Shown here one piece after another: positions 36,123-50,100 of a stretch of DNA of 64,000 nucleotides. A model generated the notes under the pieces. The model saw only the letters and a program-made list of their open reading frames with translations, was not told the origin of the DNA and searched no databases. Source of the stretch: Enoplolaimus lenunculus. Its lineage: Eukaryota; Nematoda; Enoplea; Enoplida; Thoracostomopsidae. The stretch's first letter is position 1; each line of letters starts with the position of its first letter. Position numbers and translations under genes: made by a program. The stretch is taken from contig JASANG010003290.1 of the NCBI GenBank assembly GCA_030248215.1, positions 26,895 through 90,894 of the forward strand. Reading direction: 5' to 3'.

Positions 36123-38407
36123 AAGCATGAGCCATTTACATGGACAAAATGAATTTTTGAAATTACTTAAGGCAATCAAGGCTAATATTTTAACAAGTAA
36201 GTCGCAATCATAATGAATAAAATTTGGTTAATTTAAGTATGTTTGCTCTGTCTTATCCATAACTCTTGCAGATTGTAAATTAATAAATTACACAAAAATA
36301 TTTTGTAAGGTTCCTGTTTTTGCGCTCCCTTCATCCAATTAATTTATAAAAAATTCAAGTCACCTTAGACTAACATTCACTGAAATTTGTCAATTATTAC
36401 ACGTTAGGTTGTCAACTATACATACACCGAGTCTATATTATAACCATATTTGACAACTGCCTTGCAAATATGCAATGGTTTGGAATTCTGCACAGTAGGA
36501 TTCATTCACGAAAAACAGCTGTTTGAAGTAAAGGCAAAAATAAGTGATGTTCGTTATTTTGGTCTTTAACGAAATTTAGCTAATTGCTGCGATTTGTTTT
36601 AGGTAAATTACTTTCTGGCTCGCCCACAAGTTATTTACTTTTTAAAAATATAACTATTCACGTTCGACTACATTTTTGCTTACGTCAACGTTTGAATTCA
36701 TCTGAGTCTCACGCTCAGAATACCTACGAAGCTTACAGACTCGTAGCCGGAGCGAAGTCATGGGGTGCTCAGTCTCAAAGAAATGTTTCGCCCCCCCCCC
36801 CCAGGAAATCATTTAGAACCACTTGTACGACATGTGCACTCCATGCATGCCAGCCATAAAATAATTTTGGCTCATTTAGCTTGCCAAGTAGGCTACAGGT
36901 CAGGAGCCATGGTAATTGCCACTGAATTTGGTATCGGCGCTTTAACAATGTAGCGGCTCAAAACTTGTGTTAAGCTATCTGTTTCTGTCATTTTTAATAG
37001 AATTTTCTGCTAAATCTGGATTCGTATAGAATATGTGTATCATGTGTCGCTCTGTACTTTCGAGTGGTTGGAAACTTAGTCGCTTTTAGATTATCAGTAT
37101 ATACGTACTTCCGAATTGGCAACTGTACAAACTTCAAACAATATATAAATATGACAAAAGCTATGGGAAATATTAATGTTATCTGGACATCTTCGCCAAA
37201 GATCAAACCAATGTCACAAGTTATCGGTAAGTTGTATTTTATTATTATTATTAATAATAACAATAATAACAACAACAACAATAATAATAATAATGCTATT
37301 ACTATTTTAATATTATAATTATTATTTTTTTATATAAGTTTGGAGAACTATAAAACACCATGAAAGCCATTTGCAAGGAAATCAGCTCAAAATGGACCAT
37401 GAATGTTGCAAGTTATTCCTTTTTCAGTTTGGATACTATTTGGCAAATCGGTTTCTAGGCGCTCCACACTGAACCAGTCTGTTTTTAAACTATTAATTAG
37501 GTATATTTTGTAGTTCAATTTATAAATTAGCAGATCCTAGGTACACGAGATATATCGTGTATCCCTCACAAGCTCGGCAATGAGCAAAATTTTGCAATGC
37601 AAAATGCTTGTCTCATTCTTTCAGTGTGTTTAAACAATAACAATTTCAAACAAAAGTATAGATATTCGGCATTTTATCTTTATAACAAGTAGCAAGTATG
37701 GAGAAACGAACCAGCGGTCACCATCAGATAAAAATTCGAAATCTTAACTTTATCGTTAAACAAAATATGATTGAATGCATAGCAAAAATGAGCTCTGATA
37801 TTGTATAGCGTGGGCTTGGTTTAATTTTTGTTTTTTTCGATCTGAAATGTGCCTTATTTACAGTCTTAAAGTAACATTTTTTCCTCAGAACCGCATTAAT
37901 GGCACGTTTTAACGTTTACCTGGCCCTGCCTTGTTTGTTGTGTTGTTTATTTTTTTATTTAAACAACTGTGCCCAGAATCTGAAAGTGAAATTTCAAGAG
38001 CGTATATAAGGAGGAATAATAGGGATATATCCTCTAATGAAAGTTTTGAAAAAACGAAAAATGATGGGCTTTTAACATGCGATACCGTACATGCCGTATG
38101 ATATAACCTGAACAAAAATTTTCGCTCGCTACGCTTGTTCGCAAAACACATTTATATACGGGTATACCCTTCGAAAATGATATTGTGACTGCGGCGCTTG
38201 CAGAATGATTATTGTGTAAACTTATATCGCTTTTATTACGATTGGACATCAAGTTCCTTTTGCTTGCTTGTTATGTATTCAGGAAGTTTGTCACAATGAT
38301 TATTCCATTATGGGTGTAATTTTGGATTTGAATCTGGAGAACCCATATTGATAAACCTTAAAAAAGTTAAATCGCCTCGGTTGTATGTTAAAAAACTTGT
38401 AGATCAA
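36123..38407. other. Intergenic stretch
   Basis: AT-rich. Contains a homopolymer of C at about 36788-36802 and the microsatellite at 37235. No exon recognised. Confidence 0.4.
37235..37330. repeat. ATT/AAT/AAC microsatellite
   Basis: Runs of ATT, AAT and AAC triplets. Open frames here give poly-Ile, poly-Leu or poly-Asn artefacts and are not annotated as genes. Confidence 0.9.
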
Positions 38408-38784
38408 CAGGGTGTAAACGGATTGTAAAAATAACGCAAACGCAAACGGAAAACGGATATAGAAGTATAAATTTTCAAAGATGCTTTATTTTTTCTGCCA
38501 ACCCAATGGAGGTGTGCAAATATTAACCGGGCTTTGTAAAGTTTTAAGCACAAAATAGCGGAAGCATCGAAATTTTTAAGTATTTAGACGAATTTTTTAA
38601 TTTTTATTGCAATTCGAATAATTGCAGCATATGAGTAATGAAAAACTGCCAGATATACACGCGATTTATATTTAAAATTTTGAAACTAAAACTAACAATT
38701 TCCGTTATTTCTATAACGGAAACGGAACCGGAAACGGACACTGATTTTTACCAGAAACGGAAACGGATATTCGGTTACACCCTG
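38408..38784. mobile_element. hAT-like miniature element with CGGAAA arrays
   Basis: The left end CAGGGTGTAAACGG and right end CGGTTACACCCTG are inverted repeats. The subterminal regions are arrays of AACGGAAA/CGCAAACGG on the left and its match on the right. Flanks TAGATCAA and TAGAAGAG agree at 5 of 8 positions, a possible decayed 8-bp duplication. Confidence 0.75.
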
Positions 38785-39388
38785 TAGAAGAGTAGTCTAG
38801 TACTAAGCGGTAGTGCGTTCAGCGTATTTTGATATATTCAAGGCAGAAGAGATCTTAGATTTTAGACACCTAATAAGGTTCTCATTACTCTGAATTTTTA
38901 TATATTAGGACTAAACATATCGCCTAAACCTGAATATATGACTGGTAGCAGCAATCAAATGGAAAGTGTCTGAAATTTCAAAGTTTTCGATTGCTCGCAT
39001 CTATGTCTAATACCCCTATTCCCAGATACATACAGCACCCACTAGCGCATCTAGAGGGTGCTGGGAGTTTGACGCCCCCTGTCATGTTTTTTGATAAAAT
39101 GGTAAGGTTCCTCCCTACCACACATTTTCCCCTCAAAAATATTTTTCCCACAGAAATTTTTTGTGGTAAAATGATAAGAACCCAAACCTTACACTTTTCA
39201 ACCCTCAGCAAGTTTTTTGGTGATAAAATGATAAGGTCCCTACCTCACAATTTAGGGCTTGTAAAAGTTTTGAATTAATAAATAGTGAGATTCGAAATTC
39301 AGCAAATTTTTCTCAGATTGAATTTAACTTACTTCAGGGCAAATTTCCAGATCCGCCGCTGCCGAAGTTCGTTAGTTTTTACAACTTG

Positions 39389-39880
39389 TCAGTAACTGCT
39401 AATAGATGCTCTATACATTAACGAATATATGTCTACCTCGCTGAGTATTTGATTAATAGACTTGGCCGATATCATATGATTGGGATGAATGCCATAAACG
39501 ATATGAGCTAAGAAAAACCTATACACTTTATACTTACTCGAATAATCTTTAATAACTAGGAAGCCTATCACAGATTTGTCGTCTGCACTTCTGTAAGTTT
39601 CTTCTAAGCTATGAAGACTAATGTTAGGCTGAAATACTAGAAGGTCACAAAGATATTTCTGCTTTTAGATCCTGCTCAGACAAAAACATGTTGGTATCAA
39701 TTTAAAACCCCAAACACTGTATAAAACATTTTTATCTCCTCTTGTAAACTCATTTAAAGTTTTTCTACCAATAGTAAACGTTTTTGCAAAACGGTATAGG
39801 AGCAATTGAGCTATCAACAGCTTAATAGCTAATTCGCTCCGATTTTTTAAACTTTTAAAATATATAAGCTCCAAAAAAAG
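39389..39880 (-). other. Unrecognised open stretch, possible gene fragment
   Basis: One minus-strand frame is open for about 490 bp except for a single stop near 39665. The downstream part reads like ordinary protein (KSVIGFLVIKDYSSKYKVYR, AKSINQILSE), with a possible donor GTAGAC after ILSE. The upstream part includes ELAIKLLIAQLLLYRFAKTF. I do not recognise a family. It could be two exons, an old pseudogene, or chance in AT-rich DNA. Confidence 0.3.
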
Positions 39881-41436
39881 TGTACGCGTTTCAATTTTAA
39901 AGAATAAAGTTGAACTGTTGTTATTTATACGTCATTAATATTTTGTGCACTGATATACGAGTGATGTGCTTGATTTTATCGTGAGCTGGCTATTTAAGAC
40001 TACGTTTTAGGCTTACAGTTGGTAGCTCTCGAATCGACCATTCTCAATTGATATTTCACAGCCCCCTAATTTAGAGCTTTGCACCTGTTGCGGTCAAGGT
40101 AAAATATTATGGAGAACACGAACTTACCTGCGTTGTACATAGCACTGCCCCATAGTAGAAGGACCTAGAGGTTTGCACAGACGTTATATAATGTTGCTTC
40201 AAAGAGAAAGAAAAAATCTAAAATAGATATAGCAATCACTTTAATGAGGAACCACCGTTGCTTTTAAAATGCCGTTGGATTTAGACCTGCAAACATGTGT
40301 TTTCCTGGTCTTTCGGGAAGTTTAGGAGAGGCTTTTCTTGCGGGTAGTTTATTTAAGAAACTAAATACTTTACGCTGTTTTGGACCGCAGTCCTGCTATC
40401 CCACTCGTTCCCCCTTTTGCGGGCACTCGTTTTTATTTACTTGCACAACAAGACCACGATGCTCTCGTGCACACAATCGCAGGTTGTTTCGTCTCGTGCC
40501 GCACATTTGACGCATCGCATCAGCTACGTTCGTTTCTGGGAAGAACTCAAAGCCGTGCTACAACTATTAAAGTATTTGTAGCATTAAAATCATAAGCTAA
40601 GCTTGTTTGTGTGCGGAAACAGGCTTCTTGTAGATAAGCTTTGACTCTAGTCAGTTGCCTTGAGCTTTGGTCAGGAATACCGCTTATAGGCCGTTGTTGC
40701 TAGGCACCACAATGTTTGGTTTGCCAATTCGTTTTTGTTATTTTATGCCCAGCACTGTTATTATTATAAATATGTAAACACAGTTTACTAAGTTTTAGCC
40801 AGTGGAAGGGATGGCACGTTTTTCGTTTATTAAAATTTCAGAGTTTTCAATTTTAAGCAAAACCAACTATTTTCAAGTTTTTGAATTGCAATCAAATTGA
40901 ACCGAATGAACAATTTTGTAGAATGTATATATTCGCTTGATACTTAACACCTGTTACATTACAACTCATATTGTGAACAAAATTTTAAAAACAATTTATT
41001 AATTAGCGAACGTTTCAGCACTATAGTTGTTTTGTGAGAAAACGCACTCCATTTCGTAGATACGCCCTCGGCTTTATTTCTAAACCGAACACAACGTATT
41101 TCTAAGCTAAATTGATGCTAAATTGAACTGCCTAAAAATACGGTCAACAATAAAATACGAAGTATTCGCTATGCTTCATTTTCGCCAAAAACCAGCGTTG
41201 ACATTTAATATTATGTCGGTCACACATTACTGTTGGTTTGCGTTGCGTAAAAAATGTGTGCACAGTTTTTAACATTAACTTTTATTAACGGATGCAATAG
41301 AGTCCCCCGCAACTGCCAAAAAAAAAAGAACACTTTTGCTCTTTTTGGAGACGGCGGGACATTTGTGGGGCCCCACAACACGGGACCCGATTAATAAAAG
41401 TTATTCGTGACAGTGATGGTTTCGAAATGAGACATT
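39881..41436. other. Intergenic stretch, nothing recognised
   Basis: A frame of about 71 codons at 40380-40595 is unrecognised and lacks splice borders I would trust. Otherwise nothing. Confidence 0.4.
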
Positions 41437-41712
41437 GGCTGTGTTTCCGAAACACTGCTTAAGTACGGCTCACTAAGTACTTATGCTTAACTATTTTGCC
41501 GTTTAAAAAAGCGTACTTAAAAGTAAATAATTTAGTCGCTGACTAAATTTGATATACTACAAATTAACCGCTCAGGCATACTAACCTCGGTGTAGTTTAA
41601 ATCGTAGACTCATGATGCTTTCTCAATATAAAGCAGAACTGTTAGATTCTTGACTTGGCAATGGCCGTTATTTGGCGCTTCTTTGCTTGTGCTCAAATAT
41701 TTAAGTAGCCAT
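41437..41712. mobile_element. CTTAAGTA-rich MITE, degraded copy 3
   Basis: Starts GGCTGTGTTTCCGAAACACTG and CTTAAGTACGG. The interior TTTAAATCGTAGACTCATGA is the reverse of the GAGTCTATGATCTAAATT segment of copy 2. The right end is poorly preserved. Confidence 0.5.
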
Positions 41713-42679
41713 TAACAAGAAATATACCACCACAACAATGTGCTTACCTTCTTGTTCGCTTCACTCGCATGGGTTGTTGCACTACCAATATATACTGGGT
41801 CTCTGTCCGTGGTCGCGTATTTTTGGATAACTTCTACTCGTTTGAAGAGCGATAGGATAAAGTAAGGAACTATTTTTCGCTTCCCAGCATTTCTTTTGGC
41901 TCGTACCGCAGCAGCTGCCCAGGTGAGTGGTACATAAACCTATCTTGGACGAAACATATGTAAACAATAACGGTTTGCAAGGAAGGGGTCTCTTATTTGT
42001 TGGTTTTCCCCGGACGATTGTTGTACCAAAATGGTCTGAATTTAAAATTTTTTCACATTTAAGTTCTTTCTTATTTTTCAAAATCATTCCGCATCAAAAT
42101 TCAAATGTTCAAAAAAGGTTTTCTTGAAGCCGTAATGCGGTAGTTGTGTTATAAGCGGGGCTCACGGTTTGTCCCATGTTGATTCAACGTCCTCATATTT
42201 TCGATCTTCACCTATGAAATTTTTAGTTAAATATGGGGTTTACAAGCAGACGATATGTTAACCAATTGAGTAGTAGAGTTAAAATTGCCCTAAGCTGTCT
42301 CAGGTATAAAGGTCACTCCTTGAAACCTGAAAATTTTCTCTATAGTTTTTAGAACATATTCGACACAGATAGAACGCTAGGTTAAATGGTGTTTTTAATT
42401 TTTCACCACGACGCCACTGGTTCGCGATTTAAAGTGGAAGAACTGATATAAGCAACACTAAACTTGATGACGAAAAAATAAAATTCTAGTTCCGTATATT
42501 TAAAAGCTTACACTTTTTTAATTTTAACAACATATGATGGTTCTGGCAAAAACTATTTTTGATTTTACATGTTTACATAAATACCAACAAACACACATTA
42601 TGTCGCGGAAATGGTTCGTTTTATAATATGTGTATTTTGGTTTAGACCATAAAACATATTTTGCTAGATAAATCTAATG

Positions 42680-42850
42680 AAAGGCACGGGTCCGTAACCA
42701 GAGATAGGCCCTTTCCCTGGAAGAATTTTGCTCCGCTTTAGAAAATTTTCAATTTTGCTTGTAAACTATCTGAAAACCTTTGTATGAGCCTTCTGAAAAA
42801 TGTTTAGCCTGCCTATCAAGGTGAGATTACTACGGGCCTTGAAAGGTACG
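42680..42850. repeat. Second copy of the repeat found at the PDZ exon 2 donor
   Basis: TAGAAAATTTTCAATTTTGC, TCTGAAAAATGTTTAGCC and AAGGTGAGATTACTACGG match 29127-29236 in the same orientation. No gene here. Confidence 0.65.
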
Positions 42851-43980
42851 TTCTGTTTACCATTACAGGCTAAATGGCTTTCTTGTTGAGTGCTACCACA
42901 AGACCACAGGTTTGTCTCGTGCTCTGGCTTTGAATTGTTATGTCACTCAGGGATTTTGTTTGTATATATAGCTTTGTGGTAAAATTTTAATTTTTAATTG
43001 TCGATATTTGTACAAAAAAGCTCATTTTTCAATTATACTGCACAACATTATGGTGCAGCGATTGTATCACCCCTTAATTAGCTTGTTTTTCTTTCGAATC
43101 TGGCTTCAGCTCCGCTAAACATTCTGCAAGTACTTGTGTAATTCCCCAAACTACACAAATGTAGGAGGAAACTTGTTCACTAACAACCAAGCACTAAAAT
43201 CAATGGTAGATTTGCAGTGTTTTGACGTTTCAGAAGAACGGCCGTTTAGATTGAGGGGGCGTAGTGTCCATTGAAATTGTGTGGAGTTCAGGCTGTGTCA
43301 GACCCTGCAATGGGCGCATTGGATGTAAAAGTCAAAGGATACTCAGTTTCTGAATTTGTGGAGGAAACTTTTTAAGGAAACCTTCGCACTGACTGTAGTG
43401 CATTTTAGTGCGATTTCCCATTTCGTCAATGTTCGACGACTTTGTCTAGGCATAGTCAGTCCTACAACTATAAATTCTTTTTAGACATGGCAAAATTTCC
43501 AGCAGTGACAAAAAATTTACCTCTAAACATAAGATTATTTTAATGTAGTTGAAAAAATTTCTGCCGGAGGTGACGAAGTCGTTTTTATGGGGGTTCGGTG
43601 CCCCCTCCGTTGACCCCAGTAATTGCGGGAATGGGATCATTAATTTTTGATTCTTTATTCCTGTCTTTATAAAAGTGTGAAAAAATTAGCTTATACTATA
43701 TACTCAGGCTTGTGATATCTCTCGTTTTAGGGAGCAACAAGTACATCGCCAAAAGTTTCAAGAGCTAGAGGTAAAGACAAACTGGGTAGCTAGTATAACG
43801 CTAAATTCACTAAATTCAACAATAATTAATAAATTATATTTTAAAAGTTTGGTTTGAACATTTTTCTGAGACATTTACACAATTGAGAATTCGAACATTG
43901 ATCGAAATTTTCGAACAAAGTCACTAAATAACACAACACTCGGTGCAGAATAGTAAACTTATATACATCATTTAACGACA
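42851..43980. other. Upstream region of the otopetrin gene
   Basis: No TATA box or start site that I can place with confidence. A GGGGGTTCGGTGCCCCCTCC patch at 43589-43608 looks like the edge of another repeat. The translated region starts at 43981. Confidence 0.35.
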
Positions 43981-44133
43981 ATGTTTTCAGGACCTAAAAC
44001 AGCTACGTATGAATCGCGTAAGACAGATAATTTGGTCACTAACATAAGCGATCATCAAAGCAAAGCCAGCAAATGCAAAAACAACTGCGACAATACAACC
44101 AATAACATATTTATCAAAACCAGCAGCAACAAG

Positions 44134-44164
<31 letters not shown>

Positions 44165-44166
44165 CC

Positions 44167-44198
<32 letters not shown>

Positions 44199-47100
44199 CG
44201 ACAGCAGCATCAACAGCAACAACAACTTCGAGGCTAAATCTGCTGAAACCTCCACAACTAAATCAAGTAGCAATTCATCACAGATATCCCAGTTGTCAAT
44301 TTTGTCGCTTCCTAGTGTTGCATCTTTAAAACACCGTAGATTTCTCGCTTCCAATACAAATTTTAACAACTCAAACAATATGGTTAACAAAGATTTCGAT
44401 CAGACAATCTTTATAAAATCCAATAGCACCCCGTACGAAGACAAACCGCAGAAAAATAGTGAACTGCTGGGCAAAACCCCTAAAGCAGTTCAAAAATCCG
44501 AAGGTCAATTGGCATCTAGAGCGTATCAGTGCAATAATGGAGTAAAATCAGGTCAAGCGTATGCTTTTAGTGCACCGGCTACCCCTAGACCAATTCGACA
44601 AGAAACCGAAGAAAGTGACAGCAATTCAACACCAGAGTCTGTCGACGACTCCAGCGACAAACAAGTAGTCCATCGATCAACTATGGCTCAAACGGCTGAA
44701 TTTTATATTTCTAATTCTCAACGCGGAAGTAAAACGAACCTTGGTGGCGTCGCGGATCACTCAATGGTTCACCAATATTCAGCATCACGTGCAACTTTTG
44801 CATCTCTTGGCGGCAACAATTATGAAACATCAGCGGAAACGAAACAAATTGCTGTGTAAGAATGAATTTGACAAAGCGTTACGTGATATATATGCAGAAG
44901 CCAAAAAAGAGTCAGTCGCTGACACAGTGAAACTTTTTGGATTCAGTGCGTTGACTACTGAACGTTTTTTGGTTTTAGCGTAAATCAGCCGCTCGAACCG
45001 CTTCGATTCCAGCGCGTTGCCTGCTGAAACTTTTTCTCGGCTTCATTGTCTATCGCTCAGTCGATCATTTAGTTACCTATTAATATGCGCATGATATCGT
45101 GGTAGTTCTCTAATTCTTTTGCCAGTTAGAAATTTCTTCCTTAGATTCCTGCTTGCTCTCTGCGGAAACTTTTTCGGCTTCAGTGACTATCACTCAGCCA
45201 ATCAAACAGTGACCTAATGTATGCATGATATCATATCTCGTAATAACTTTTAAGATGTAATGCTGAAAATGGCTATTTATCCACTACGAAAACGATTTAG
45301 AGTAGTTTGTTGTAATGATTTTAGGCAAAAAAAATTACATGTGCCAAAATTTTAAGCATAGAAATAATATGGTTCATGTAAAGAACAGGGGCCGGAACAC
45401 TAGTATAAGCATATTCCTAAGCCTATTAGCCTAAGCCTAAGCCTATGCCTAAGCGTATGGATGAGCTTATTTCTAATCCTAAGCCTAAGCCTAAACAAAA
45501 AATTAGTCTTAAAGCTCAAACTGACTCTATTATGGCCCTTCCGGAAAACTATCCGGCCCTGTTCTATACATGGGCCGAAAATATTTTCAGTTTAAGCACT
45601 AGCTTCAATCCAATGAGCATAATTACATTTCAGACAGCAGCTTGCATCTCTTCTTAGTGGATTGTATGCCCTTTTGTTGGTGATTCTGGCACTTGCTCTT
45701 GAATTATCGTCAGCTACTCGATATGCTGATTTGAGAAGCTCAAAATATGAGGTATGACATAAAGTTGAAATTTAGTTTGAAACGATAGAAATTGGTTATT
45801 TCGTAAATTTATAATAATCTTAAATTATATGAGCTTGTGGTAAGTTCAACGCGTTAGGGTTTTGAAACTAATTTTACGAGGGACATCAGGAGAGTTTAAA
45901 TGACTTGCAAACCCAGTAACAAAATTCTGGGGGGCAAAATGTTTCGTCTGAGCGTCTCTGCCTTCCTCTGCCTACGAGCCTGAAAATATAAAATCGCTTT
46001 TACTGACTTCGCTAAACTGGTATCCGTATCGTACATTTGAAAATTTTGCCTAAAGTTTGTTTGTTATTTTAGAAGTCGTATATATTTCAAAAAAAGCGGA
46101 GTCAAAATTTGATTGCTAAACTAACACGCATCACAGTGCCTGCGTACGTTAAATATCACAACATTTAGACCCATTTGTTTTTTGATTGAAAGTATTGTAT
46201 ACTGCCGTCAGACGCAAATCCAGTTCAGTGAAACTCTGCCCTTTTCATGCCAGTTCCAGCAGAGACATACCGTTTACCTCCAGCTTGACATATTAGAAAA
46301 AAGCAAAGCGCGCTGCTGTATTTTAAAATATCAGCGCCGATTTCACATACAACTCCACCTTTGAATTTGTGTTGTGATTTTTTCAGATTTTCTACATCTA
46401 CTTATACTCAATCAGTCTTGTTTCGTTAGTTTTCTTTGGATTTCTTCTCCAAAATCCGCCATCGTTCAACGAGCTAATTGTCGATCCGGTCCGATATCGG
46501 TTGACCACATTTTCAAGGCGCCGTCATCGAAACTCCTCTGACAAAGAACCGAACTCAGAATTGTTGATCAACGGAGTTCCAGGCGCAATTCACAGCGGTA
46601 CTGCGAGTCCAAAATCAACAACAGTGCCCGATAAGCTTTATTCGCTCACGCTACAAGTGCCTGATGTTAGCCGAAATAATTTCGGAGATAATATAAGTTC
46701 AGCTGAAATTGGTTGTGAAATTGAAAAGTCACGTGGATTTAGGCACCATACAGCAGCCGCAAGTCATTCAGCGTCGTCGACAGGAAGCATGTATTTGCGT
46801 CTTGGTGCTGTGAGTACGTATTTACTGTATTTAATTTGCCAACTTTGTGATAATAGTCGCCGAAGCTAGAGTATCCAAGGCCCACTGGCTGGCGATCTTA
46901 GAAAAGTTTTTTGGGTGCCATTATTTTTTCTAAAAATCAAGCATAAAATGTTAAGATTTTGCATTTTTGCGTCTGAAAATTACCTGTATATAAAACATTG
47001 CTGGCGAAAACGGCCGCTTGACTCTCCCCTCGACCCCCTGGGACCGAACGCCGCCGTTGAATTGTGAGATGGGTCCCCTTGTAGCGTATCAACCGGGAGT

Positions 47101-50100
47101 GCAGCAGTTAATCCAAAAACAAGGCACAACGAGGGGCACGCAAGCGTGAGTCAAGCCAGCGAGACGTCTACTAAGCGAGAATAAGTCGATCCTTTACATG
47201 AATTGCGTGGAACGTATAAAATTTGTCGAGATCGCATGGCGAATTGATTCTGCAATCCCTACCATTGATAACCGCGGTGATGTCTTCAAACTATTCTAAT
47301 AACACTTGTCTGTGCTATATCCTTTTAGTGCTGTATTTACCTATACTATTTGATGGAAAAATTCCTAGGTAGGAAACTTATCATTTTATCACAAAAAATT
47401 TCTGAGCGGAAAAATTGTTAGGTAGGCTCCTTAACATTTTATCACAAAAAAATTTTGTTGGGCACGTTCGCCCCCTTCCCACTGGATCCGCTAGTGGCTA
47501 AGTATACGATCCACCTTCTTTTACCGGACGCCATAACTTCCCGAAAGTTGCTCTACAAAGGAAAATTAATCGTTGCAACCAATTTCTTAAAACAAACCAG
47601 TATAAAACAGAACATTCATATTTGTTTAGGTCGCTATTCAGCATTTTAATTTAAATTTTTAGTTTTCGCTACGATCGGTGTGGTACAAAATTGTCTTCAA
47701 TTTTTTTCGTATTTCGAAACTGGTTGCTTCGATGTTTTCGCGTTGACCGGCCTGACATTGGGAACTGTTTTCCTCTACGGACAAGTCTATTTTATATTTC
47801 TAAATTCAAAGGTTAGTTGCTTATATTTTTAAAAAAAAAGATGTTTTGAAATGATTAAATGTGAATAATGAAACACGTTTAAAATATACAGGATGGAATA
47901 TGTCGACTCAAAATATTTCAAGTAATTGTTTATTTACATGTTTAAATGTGGAATAGATAAAACTTATTTAATAATAATATATTGATATAAAGATGCGCTC
48001 TAGTTTCCGACTTTTTTAATGCGGCGCATACTGGTGCCGACCAGCGTTGTTCGACACTCCTGCATCCATGGTTGCGCGCTGTTTGAAGTCGAAGATTGCC
48101 GCACGACGAGCGTAGCATCACCCTTATGTTTTTGCCAAAAATAAACGACTTGTACTTCAAAATGTGTTTACTAGAACACTTTTATCAACTATTTACGGTT
48201 ACATCTTAAAACAATCTTACGTTTAAGCGCATAACCTTTAGAAATACTTTGGCGAATTCAAAAAAGTATATTAAGCGGGGTTCCAACAGGAACTAAATGT
48301 TGGCGGAACAGTAACAGGAACAGGAATTGAATTTTTATGCAGGAACCGGAACAGGAACCGGAACCGGAATTCGAAATAATTTCCATCACCGAATTATTGT
48401 TTTACTTTTTAGAAAACTTGCCAAAAAATGGCTCAAGAAAATTTTCAGCTATTTCATCATTACGTTTTTCGAAAACACGACAGGAACAATTTAGTAACAA
48501 AATTAAACTAGGTACATAAACACTAATTTTGACAAAACATTTTTTAACCATAATGTTTCCAATATTTAAACGATTACGAATAATTTGCCACAAAACCGCA
48601 AAAATTCCGGTTCCTGCATCTTTCAATTGCAGGAACAAGAACAGGAACAGGAATAGAATTTTTGCTGGAATTCCGGCCGGAACAGGAATTCCGGTTGAAC
48701 CCTGATATTAAGCTAGTAGTAGTAGTAATACTGCCAGAAATCACTGCACTTGGCAACTGAAGTTACAAAAAGACAGCGCAAAAATATTGTACTTTTTTAC
48801 ACTCGGAAAGAACAGCATTTATTTGTATGAAATTGGTTTACAGATTGTTCTGCATCGTTTCCAAACAATTGGCAAAGTAGCATTAATGCATCTTATCGCG
48901 ACCAATTTATGTGTTTGGATACGATCACTGGTTGAAGAAGAAAATCATTTGAGTTATGAAATTCAAGAAACCAAACATGTGTACGGTCCAGTTTTCATTA
49001 CGAAATCTTTTCTCCATGGCAGTGTAATCGCCTTTCCCAATATCAGCACACATTATTTTGCCATCTTTTTATCTATTCATGTATCTCACCCTTTCCTCTA
49101 AGGATTATTTTCTATTTCATATGAGATCTAATTCAAAGCTAAGGATCGAACCCTGAACGCTCAGATGCGAGGTGTTCACCTTGGCGCTCAACCGTTAATT
49201 TTGATGCGATATTCTAAATACCAAGAACTTGAATCCTTTGTTCCAATTTCAATTCGAATTTGATTACGAACAAATGTCACACAATGTATAGTTAATATTA
49301 GCACGAATCAGGAAAATGTTTAAAATGCACTAAACGAAACGATAATTTGATGTTTTTCTCAAATACGCAAATTGTAAGGTTTGCGCTGTACTTTGCCAAA
49401 CCGGACGCCGCCACAAGCGTCAGTGGTGCGCAGCGAGTATAGCGCAACCCTCTGTTGTACTTTTAGAATCGCGCATCATGTTGCCAGTTTACTGAATAAC
49501 ACAACCGGTGGCTTCGACGACATTACTAACGTTGTTACTGTGAAACTAGGTTAGCGATTAATGATCAATATATCTTAACCGGTAGATTTACTAAAGTAAA
49601 AAATAATCTGGTCGTTCTCGTTCAGTGACATCTCAAGTTGCCTTAACCTGTGCGCTTCAGTGGAAAATGTAACATTTTACAGGCGTTAAAATACGTTCAG
49701 GAACACCGTCAGAATATTGGGTTGGCGCGTGTGCGTTGAGAAGAAAAAATTTTACTTCAGTGCTGTGACGGCAAATTTAGCAGTTTTCACTCTATAATAT
49801 CTCCATATACTTTTATATAGAAAATTGTTTTTTAAAATGCAGATTGACGCAGCTGTGCCCCCTTGCATCTAAAGGCTGGGACCATACATATTTTTTATTT
49901 TTTCAGAAACAACAACAACACCCTCATACCATCATCCCCCGGTTCCGGTGCTGGGTGAATGTACTCGAAACTCAAACTCGATGATGACCGGACTACTGCG
50001 TGATATTACTCCATTTATGATGACGTGTGTCATTGAGTATTCGTTGATCTGCGCCGCTGTTATGTTTGTTATTTGGATGAACGTTGGAGCCGCGCGGCAT

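Noticed and set aside
44055-44390. Minus-strand poly-Leu frame
   Set aside because: It is the antisense of the Asn/Thr/Ser-rich otopetrin exon 1.
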